From DASQUK01 sp963813485 (lineage in GTDB: Bacteria; Actinomycetota; Acidimicrobiia; Acidimicrobiales; VFJN01), in contig CAWEZE010000024.1 of NCBI GenBank assembly GCA_963813485.1, positions 1-64,000 of the forward strand: a DNA stretch of 64,000 nt, read 5' to 3'. Under the pieces are notes generated by a model. That model saw only the letters and a program-made list of their open reading frames with translations. It was not told where the DNA came from and made no database searches. Position 1 is the stretch's first letter. Each line of letters starts with the position of its first letter. The position numbers and the translations under genes were made by a program. Below, piece by piece: positions 58,628 to 64,000 of this stretch.

Positions 58628-59740
58628 TCAGGGCCCGACCAGCGCGAACTCGTCGAGGTCGACGCCGCACACGATCTCGCCGGCGAAGTGCGGGCGCACG
58701 CGTGCCTCCCACTCCGCCTCGGTCAGGTCGACGTCACCGGGGACCAGGTGCGACAGCACCAGGGTCCCGACGCCGGCCTGGGTGGCAATCTCACCGACCT
58801 GCTCGGGTGTCGAGTGCGAGCTCGCCAGGTGGTTGCGGATGGCCTCGAAGTTGGGCAGCCGACGGAGGCGCTGGGCCAGCCGCTCGACGGCCACCACCTC
58901 GTGGACAAGCAGGTCGGCACCCCGCGCCAGTCGGACGACGTTGCCACACGGGCCGGTGTCGCCGGAGAACACGACCGAGCCGTCTGGGGTGTCGAAGCGG
59001 AAGCCGAAGGCCGGGAACACCGGAGCGTGCTGCACCAGGATGGCGCTCACCTTCACCCCGTGGTCGTCCTCGGGATAGATGACCACGGGATCCATGTCGG
59101 GGGCGGCCGACGTACCGCTGGTGCCGTCGCCGACGCAGCCGAGGTCGATGTCAGGCGCATCCCCGTCCCGGGCGACGCCGATCTCGTGGATCCGTACTGA
59201 CTCGGTGATGCTGCGGCGGCCCTCGTCGGCGATACGGAGATTGATGTTGTACGCGTGGGCACGCAGGAGGTGATCCACCGTGGCCCGGATGCCGGGAGTC
59301 GGCGCATCCGGGAACACCAGGGGGCGCTCCTCGCCGGCCGGATACGCCGGGATCGGGAGTCCTGCGGGGCCGGGGCCGTACACGGCGATCACGTGCGGTG
59401 GCCAACTCCCGAGGAGCAGGTTGGCCAGGTCCACGACGTGGTCGGCGTGGAGGTGCGTGACGAACAGGGCCCGGACCAGCGGCCGCTCCGGCCCGAGGTT
59501 CGGGTTGAGCGTCAACCCCGCACGCCAGAGCTGGCGGTGGGCGCCCTCGCCGCAGTCCACGAGGTAGGCGGCATCACCGACCACGATTGCGTTGGCATAC
59601 CCGGAGCGGGTCGCCTTGGGGTTCGACCCGCCCGCCGTCCCCAGGAGGACCAGCCGGTGCGCGGCGTCGGTTCGGCGCGGTGGCCGCCGCTCCGCGAGCA
59701 CGGCGCGCCAGTCCGGTCTGCGGGGCGTCAACAGGTCCAT
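58628..59740 (-). CDS. MBL-fold metallohydrolase, ribonuclease Z-like
   Basis: A 370-residue MBL protein of RNase Z type: VLLGTAGGSNPKATRSGYAN, ALFVTHLHADHVVDLANLLL (intact THLHADHV), SVVFSGDTGPCGNVVRLARG (metal Asp) and GVGTLVLSHLVPGDVDL (final His). Unlike the altered MBL protein at 15269 all zinc ligands are present. It may cleave tRNA 3' ends or, more likely in this family branch, hydrolyse aryl sulfate, cAMP or phosphodiester substrates. ATG 59740 follows TACCGT at 8 nt; an upstream GTG (59779) is possible. Confidence 0.85.
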   Translation of the reverse strand: MDLLTPRRPDWRAVLAERRPPRRTDAAHRLVLLGTAGGSNPKATRSGYANAIVVGDAAYLVDCGEGAHRQLWRAGLTLNPNLGPERPLVRALFVTHLHADHVVDLANLLLGSWPPHVIAVYGPGPAGLPIPAYPAGEERPLVFPDAPTPGIRATVDHLLRAHAYNINLRIADEGRRSITESVRIHEIGVARDGDAPDIDLGCVGDGTSGTSAAPDMDPVVIYPEDDHGVKVSAILVQHAPVFPAFGFRFDTPDGSVVFSGDTGPCGNVVRLARGADLLVHEVVAVERLAQRLRRLPNFEAIRNHLASSHSTPEQVGEIATQAGVGTLVLSHLVPGDVDLTEAEWEARVRPHFAGEIVCGVDLDEFALVGP

Positions 59741-59802
59741 CGCCGGTGACGGTACTGGGCGCTCGCCTACGTCAGGCACCCTGATGTTTCTGCGCTCTCA
59801 AC

Positions 59803-59808
59803 TACAGT
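59803..59808 (+). promoter_or_regulatory. Promoter -10 (TACAGT) of PEP-utilizing enzyme gene
   Basis: TACAGT lies 50 nt before the GTG start at 59859, which has its own strong Shine-Dalgarno, so this transcript has a true leader. Confidence 0.4.
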
Positions 59809-59858
59809 GGCCATGGAGTCCCGTCTGTGGGCGGGCAGGTCACAGAGGGGGATCGACA

Positions 59859-61544
59859 GTGACGACGACGAACGACGAGATCACGTTCCCTGGGCCGGAC
59901 GAGATCGACGGGTTCTGGGCTCTGGACAAGATGCATGCGCCACGGCCGGTCACCCCGCTGTCGTTCGATCTGGTGGTGCGCACGCTGGCCGAGGGCTTCA
60001 CCAAAGCGCAGGCCGAGTACGACTGCCCGATCATGGTCAGCACCAAGGAGATCAACCACTACTTCTACGTGGCCTTCCACCCCATCCCCGACGAGGCGGA
60101 GATCGCAGACCGGATGACCCGCTACCACGGCAAGCTCGACGCCAAGGTCCCGAGCATCGGCAAGACGTGGGACGAGGAGTGGAAGCCGGAGGTCATCGCC
60201 AACAACGTTCCGCTCAAGACCGTCGACTATTCGGGTCTCAGCGACGACGAGCTGATCGCCAAGCTCGACGAGCTGACCGATGAGATGCGTCACCAGTGGT
60301 GGATCCACGGCCACATCAACTTCGTGCTGCTGTCCAGCAGCGCGTTCTGTGACCTCTACGACACGATCATGAAGCCCGCCGATCCCACCGAGTCGTACCA
60401 GACGCTCCACGGGTTCCAGACGACCTCCGTCGATGCCAGCCGCGGGCTGTGGTCGCTCAGCCGCACGGTGCTCGCCAGCCCGACGCTGAAGGAGCTGTTC
60501 GAGACGACGGGGCCCAAGGACATTCCGGGCAAGCTCGACGCCAGCGAGGAGGGCCGGGCGTTCCGCCAGCAGCTCGACGAGTTCCTGTTCGACTACGGCT
60601 GGCGCCACGACGCGGTGTACGACCTCGCCGACATACCGTGGCGGGAGAACCCATCGATCCCCCTGGCGAGCATCGCCAACATGATGGAGCTCGACGAGAG
60701 CAATGACCCCGAGGTCATCTACCAGCAGAAGGTCGCACGGCGCGAGGAGCTCTTGAACGCAGCCCGCGCCAAGCTGGCCGACGAGCCCGAGACGCTGGCG
60801 AAGTTCGACGAGCTCTACGACGCGGCGCGTTACAGCTTCCCGCTCACCGAGGACCACGCCTTCTACATCGACCAGCTCTTCATCAGCGTGTTCCGCCGGT
60901 TCGCACTTGCAGTCGGCGAGCGGCTCGTGGCCAAGGGCGTCTTCGACCAGCCCGACGACGTGTTCTTCCTCTACCGGGACGAGGTCGTCGCCGCCCTCGG
61001 CGACGGCGGTGATCAGCGGGCGAAGGTCGCCGAGCGGCGAGCCAGCATGGAGGCGGCCAGTCGCGTCACGGCGCCCACCGCGCTCGGAAACCCGCCACCG
61101 CCTCCCGAGGTACCCGACCCGTTCATGGACGCGCTGGTCTACCGGCTCCTGGGCATGGTCCCGCCCCAGGAGACCGCCGATCCCGGGGCGCTCAAGGGTG
61201 TTGCGGGCTCACAGGGGGTCTACACCGGGACGGCCAGGGTGGTGCGATCGCTGGACGAGGCGACTGCCCTCGAGGACGGCGAGGTCATGGTCTGCGAGAT
61301 GACCCTGCCGCCCTGGGTGCCGGTGTTCTCGATCGCGGGCGCGATCGTCGCCGACGTCGGTGGCGTGCTGTCGCACACCGCGATCGTGGCGCGCGAGTTC
61401 GGCGTCCCCGCCGTGGTCGGCACCGAGGTCGGCACGACGGCCATCAAGACCGGTCAGACGATCACGGTCGACGGCACCAAGGGCTTCGTCTACCTCGACG
61501 GCCGCAGTGCCACTGAGGCGGCGACGACCTCAACGGCCTGGTAG
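59859..61544 (+). CDS. PEP-utilizing (swivel-domain) enzyme without ATP-grasp domain
   Basis: A 561-residue protein. The C-terminal 90 residues are the PEP-utilizing mobile (swivelling) domain with the phosphate-carrying His: IVADVGGVLSHTAIVAREFG, followed by VPAVVGTEVGTTAIKTGQTI. The large N-terminal part (NEITFPGPDEIDGFWALDK, HPIPDEAEIADRMTRYHGKL, TPLSFDLVVRTLAEGFTKAQ) resembles the middle domain of phosphoenolpyruvate-synthase-like proteins and rifampin phosphotransferases, but the ATP-grasp domain that loads the His is missing here. By analogy with the two-gene phenylphosphate synthase, a separate ATP-binding partner could exist elsewhere. GTG start with GAGGGGG 8 nt upstream. Confidence 0.83.
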   Translation: MTTTNDEITFPGPDEIDGFWALDKMHAPRPVTPLSFDLVVRTLAEGFTKAQAEYDCPIMVSTKEINHYFYVAFHPIPDEAEIADRMTRYHGKLDAKVPSIGKTWDEEWKPEVIANNVPLKTVDYSGLSDDELIAKLDELTDEMRHQWWIHGHINFVLLSSSAFCDLYDTIMKPADPTESYQTLHGFQTTSVDASRGLWSLSRTVLASPTLKELFETTGPKDIPGKLDASEEGRAFRQQLDEFLFDYGWRHDAVYDLADIPWRENPSIPLASIANMMELDESNDPEVIYQQKVARREELLNAARAKLADEPETLAKFDELYDAARYSFPLTEDHAFYIDQLFISVFRRFALAVGERLVAKGVFDQPDDVFFLYRDEVVAALGDGGDQRAKVAERRASMEAASRVTAPTALGNPPPPPEVPDPFMDALVYRLLGMVPPQETADPGALKGVAGSQGVYTGTARVVRSLDEATALEDGEVMVCEMTLPPWVPVFSIAGAIVADVGGVLSHTAIVAREFGVPAVVGTEVGTTAIKTGQTITVDGTKGFVYLDGRSATEAATTSTAW

Positions 61545-61984
61545 GCGCATTCGCCGGCGCGTTCGCCGCCAGTCCGGTGGCGGCTCGGCCACTGCCAGCC
61601 GTCACCTCCACATGCTGTGGGCCGATCTGCGGAAGCGGAGCAGATCGCCTGTTTCCCAACGTCGCCGCCCATCTGAGCCCGGCGGCTGCTTCGTGATCGA
61701 GGTCTACATTCCCGAGCTTCGGCGCCTTTCCTCGGCGAGACCATCCACCTGTTCGCTCTGACGCGAACGCATTTCGGCTTCGAGGTATACGACCTCGCCC
61801 CATATCGGATTCTGGATCTCATGGCACAAATCGCCGGCATGTCATATGGGCGAGCGATGGGCCGGACTGGAACTGCGAGCCCTTCACCACCGACAGCCGC
61901 AGCCATGTCCCCGTCTGGGAAAGGGCCCACAGCCCTCACCGAACAATCATGAATTGGGGTTTGATCGCTGCCAATTTTTAGTGC
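61545..61984. other. Intergenic region without recognised gene
   Basis: About 440 bp between the PEP-utilizing enzyme and the DUF222 protein. The second half is less GC-rich than its surroundings. Short frames such as HFGFEVYDLAPYRILDLMAQ are open on the plus strand but have no start signal or recognised family, so it may hold a decayed gene. It ends with the TTGATC/TATAAT promoter. Confidence 0.4.
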
Positions 61985-61990
61985 TATAAT
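61961..61990 (+). promoter_or_regulatory. Strong promoter (TTGATC, 18 nt, TATAAT) of DUF222/HNH gene
   Basis: TTGATC at 61961-61966 and a consensus TATAAT at 61985-61990, spacing 18, and 7 nt from the -10 to ATG 61998. This is the best promoter in the window and leaderless by geometry. Confidence 0.65.
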
Positions 61991-61997
61991 CGAACGT

Positions 61998-63296
61998 ATG
62001 TTGGGGTCAGTTGAGCAGATGGCGTCGAGCCAAACGGCGGCATTGCTGACCGCGGCGATCGACGGCCTACTAGACGTCGACCCTGACACGCTTGGTGACA
62101 GCGAGTTGGCCGAGGCAATGGTCGAGCTGCATCGCCAGCAGGCCCGGCTAGCCGCCGCGGTCACTCGGATCACCGCCGCGGCCGACGCCCGGCGGGTGTG
62201 GGCCGACGACGGCTCCCGGTCCTGTGGGGCCTGGATGGCGCACCGCTGCCGCCTCCCGATCGGCCCGGCCCGGGCCGAGGTGTGGCTGGGCCGGCGGCTG
62301 CGCACCATGCCCGCCGCCGCCGAGGCCTTCGCCGCCGGCGACATCTCGGTGCGGCACGCCATGGTGCTGGCCTCGCTAGCGCGCGGCCGCACCGCCGAGT
62401 ACTTCGTTCGTGACGAGGCCCTCCTGGTCGACCACGCCCGCACCATGTCGTGGGCCGACTTCGTGCGGGCCATCGAGTACTGGCGTCAGCACGCCGACCC
62501 CGACGGTGTCGAGCGCGACGCCGACCATGACGACGCCCTGCGCCGGGTGCACCTGTCACCCGGGATGCGCGGCACCGGGATCCTGGACGGGATGCTGACG
62601 CCGCTGGGACATGCGACCGTCGACGCGGCGTTGCGACGGGTCGAGCAGGAGCTGTTCGAGGCGGACTGGGCGGCCGCCCGTGCCGAACACGGCGACGCCG
62701 CCACCGCCTGCCATCTGACCCGCACCCCGGCGCAGCGACGGCACGATGCACTCGTGGAACTGGCCCGGCGAGCCGTGGCCGCTCCAGCCGACGGCAAGCG
62801 TCCCCGGCCGTTGATCAGCGTGTTCGTGGGCTACGAGACCTTCAAGGGTCGCATCTGCCAGCTCGCCGGCGGAACCGTCGTCAGCCCCGGCACGGTCGCT
62901 TCCCTGTTGGACGAGGCGTTGATCGAGCGCGTCGTGTTCGACGGGCCTTCGCGGGTCGTCGACCTGGGCCGGGCCCGCCGGTTCACCGGGGCCGTCCGCC
63001 GCGCTCTCGAAGTTCGCGATCAGCGCTGCACACACCGCGGCTGTGAGCAGCCCGCGGAACGCTGCCAGGGCGACCACGTCCATGCCTGGACGGCCGGCGG
63101 CACCACGACCGTCGACAACGGCCAGCTGCGCTGCGGTTTCCACAACCGCTGGCGCTGGCAGCATCCCGACGCCGACCCGCCGTCCGAGCCCAGCCCGGGT
63201 GTCGACCCGGAACTGCACCGACGAATCGCCTACCTCGAAGATTGGCGGGCTCGACTCCGTGCCACCGTCATCGCCGAGCGGCTGGCCGACGCTTAG
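61998..63296 (+). CDS. DUF222 / HNH endonuclease-domain protein (13E12 type)
   Basis: A 432-residue protein. The N-terminal DUF222 part: SELAEAMVELHRQQARLAAA, RVWADDGSRSCGAWMAHRCR, AFAAGDISVRHAMVLASLAR and LSPGMRGTGILDGMLTPLGH. The C-terminal HNH nuclease: VRDQRCTHRGCEQPAERCQG, DHVHAWTAGGTTTVDNGQLR with CGFHNRWRWQHPD. Such REP13E12-type proteins occur in many copies in actinobacterial genomes and are linked to repeated or mobile sequences, with nuclease activity presumed. The end overlaps the convergent DUF1232 gene by 4 nt. The promoter is unusually strong and AT-rich compared with its neighbours, a mild sign of transfer. Confidence 0.92.
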   Translation: MLGSVEQMASSQTAALLTAAIDGLLDVDPDTLGDSELAEAMVELHRQQARLAAAVTRITAAADARRVWADDGSRSCGAWMAHRCRLPIGPARAEVWLGRRLRTMPAAAEAFAAGDISVRHAMVLASLARGRTAEYFVRDEALLVDHARTMSWADFVRAIEYWRQHADPDGVERDADHDDALRRVHLSPGMRGTGILDGMLTPLGHATVDAALRRVEQELFEADWAAARAEHGDAATACHLTRTPAQRRHDALVELARRAVAAPADGKRPRPLISVFVGYETFKGRICQLAGGTVVSPGTVASLLDEALIERVVFDGPSRVVDLGRARRFTGAVRRALEVRDQRCTHRGCEQPAERCQGDHVHAWTAGGTTTVDNGQLRCGFHNRWRWQHPDADPPSEPSPGVDPELHRRIAYLEDWRARLRATVIAERLADA

Positions 63297-63694
63297 CGAG
63301 CTGGGCCGGCATCGACCCGGCCCGGGAGCAACCGCTCCAGGACACGTGGATCCGCCGGCCAGGCCTCGAAGAGCACGGCCCGTGGCACCTGACGTGCGGC
63401 GTATCTGAACGCCAGCGCGACGACGAGCACGTCGTCGAGTGGGCCGATGATCGGCAGGAACTCCGGGATCAGATCGATCGGCGAGAGAACCCAGAGCAAC
63501 GCGATGACGACCGCGATGCGTGCCCGCCGCGGGACACGCGGATCCCGCCGGAGCCTTCGCGCCGTTGTCGCGCACGCCGGAAGCACGGTCGCCAGGTCCT
63601 TTGCGGCTCCCTCGGGAAGCCGTCGCGCGAGCACGACCATCAGCGCCCACGTGGCGATGAGCACGCCGCCTGCGATCAGAACGAGCCTCAACAC
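63293..63694 (-). CDS. DUF1232 (YkvA-type) membrane protein
   Basis: A 133-residue protein with an N-terminal membrane span (VLIAGGVLIATWALMVVLAR), a basic segment, and the DUF1232 core ALLWVLSPIDLIPEFLPIIG then PLDDVLVVALAFRYAARQVP. Function unknown. GTG 63694 start; the nearest GGAGG is 14 nt upstream, so the start is not certain. Confidence 0.85.
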   Translation of the reverse strand: MLRLVLIAGGVLIATWALMVVLARRLPEGAAKDLATVLPACATTARRLRRDPRVPRRARIAVVIALLWVLSPIDLIPEFLPIIGPLDDVLVVALAFRYAARQVPRAVLFEAWPADPRVLERLLPGRVDAGPAR

Positions 63695-63782
63695 GAGCTA
63701 GCCAAGCGCCTCCGTCTCACCCGAGGCTAGGGCGGCCACACCGCCGTCGGCACGGCGCGCACCGAAACGACCACGGGCGAGC

Positions 63783-63801
63783 CCGGGCGCTGACCGCCCG
63801 G
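63783..63801. repeat. Inverted repeat upstream of serine recombinase
   Basis: CCGGGCG (63783-63789) and CGCCCGG (63795-63801) with a 5-nt loop, 50 nt before the recombinase gene. In serine-integrase elements the attachment site usually lies next to the integrase gene, so this is a place to look for it; the sequence alone does not prove it. Confidence 0.3.
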
Positions 63802-63838
63802 CGAGGCTGACCGGCCCGTGTTTCGTCAACCCCTGTGT

Positions 63839-63844
63839 TATTGT
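63839..63844 (+). promoter_or_regulatory. Leaderless promoter -10 (TATTGT) of recombinase gene
   Basis: TATTGT ends 6 nt before GTG 63851; no Shine-Dalgarno. Confidence 0.5.
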
Positions 63845-63850
63845 CCGGGC

Positions 63851-64000
63851 GTGCTCAAGGCGATCGGGTACGCCAGGATCTCCAAGGACGACACCCTCGA
63901 GGGCCGTGGCGTTGCCCGCCAAATCGATGACATCTCCGCCGTCTGCGACCGCAACGGCTGGGATCTCGGCGAGACGATCGCCGACAACGACATCAGCGCC
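63851..64000 (+). CDS. Serine recombinase/integrase, N-terminal part (runs off the window)
   Basis: Fifty codons to the window edge: LKAIGYARISKDDTLEGRGV, then ARQIDDISAVCDRNGWDLGE, TIADNDIS. The catalytic serine is in YARISKD, and the spacing to the GWDLGE/TIADNDISA block is that of large serine recombinases with a resolvase-type N-terminal domain. Whether it is a phage or element integrase or a small resolvase depends on the missing part. GTG start after TATTGT. With the DUF222/HNH gene nearby it suggests the border of an integrated element that continues past the window. Confidence 0.85.
   Translation, partial: MLKAIGYARISKDDTLEGRGVARQIDDISAVCDRNGWDLGETIADNDISA

Noticed and set aside
1..64000. 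Long open frames on the strand opposite most genes
   Set aside because: In DNA of this GC content antisense frames stay open by codon bias. They lack start signals and protein families and were left out.
1..64000. tRNA genes or CRISPR arrays
   Set aside because: I saw no cloverleaf-compatible sequence with an intact T loop outside genes and no regularly spaced direct repeats.

Overview
This 64 kb window is very GC-rich and densely coded, and looks like the chromosome of an actinomycete. The gene content (luciferase-like/F420-type oxidoreductases, several acyl-CoA dehydrogenases, a menaquinone methyltransferase next to a geranylgeranyl-reductase homologue, a DUF222/HNH protein, an IclR and TetR regulators) suits a soil or water actinobacterium, possibly of class Acidimicrobiia; the class is an inference. 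There is no tRNA, rRNA or CRISPR array. Many genes start 6-8 nt after a TANNNT hexamer (often TAGNNT) with no ribosome-binding site, as expected for the leaderless mRNAs known from Actinobacteria.

Layout. 0-6.5 kb: an MgtE-like transporter with a PhoU/TrkA-C partner, a PEBP lipoprotein, acylphosphatase, two membrane proteins and a nuclease-fold protein. 6.7-18.6 kb: two TetR genes, an acyl-CoA dehydrogenase with a long palindrome in its leader, an AraC/DUF2000 divergent pair, a second acyl-CoA dehydrogenase, arylamine N-acetyltransferase, a metal-site-altered MBL protein, a second EEP protein and an F420-type LLM oxidoreductase. 18.6-26.8 kb: acyl-CoA and hydrolase genes (AMP-dependent ligase, dienelactone hydrolase, TesB thioesterase, aldo/keto reductase, hotdog thioesterase, epoxide hydrolase, tyrosine phosphatase, amidohydrolase). 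27-31 kb: a three-gene membrane operon (small anchored protein, HTTM protein, alpha/alpha-toroid protein). 31-37.7 kb: SDR plus quinone oxidoreductase, LLM, a c-heme-motif lipoprotein, an ABM protein and a solitary NuoF-like protein. 37.8-45.6 kb: a 1180-residue cyclase/AAA/TPR regulator, a MenG-like methyltransferase with a membrane protein, a MenJ-like reductase and a thiolase. 45.7-47.1 kb: a small stress-type set (YeaQ/YmgE, DUF6325, SHOCT). 47.1-52.3 kb: a LysR gene divergent from two consecutive luciferase-like monooxygenase/hydrolase pairs. 52.3-59.8 kb: HAD, IclR, and an operon of molybdenum hydroxylase large subunit, inositol-phosphatase-like protein and SDR; then an esterase and an RNase Z-like MBL protein. 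59.8-64 kb: a PEP-utilizing swivel-domain protein, a DUF222/HNH protein, a DUF1232 protein, and the start of a serine recombinase that runs off the end, perhaps the border of an integrated element.

Two features dominate. Eleven genes are broken by single-nucleotide indels (twelve sites) while both halves keep family-typical sequence, which points to residual sequencing or assembly error more than to decay. The most system-like locus is 47.1-52.3 kb: two monooxygenases with a luciferase-type Glu-His-His motif, each followed by an alpha/beta hydrolase, joined by the same peculiar linker repeat that also precedes the divergent LysR gene. A two-step pathway, oxygenation and then ester or lactone cleavage, is the natural but untested reading.
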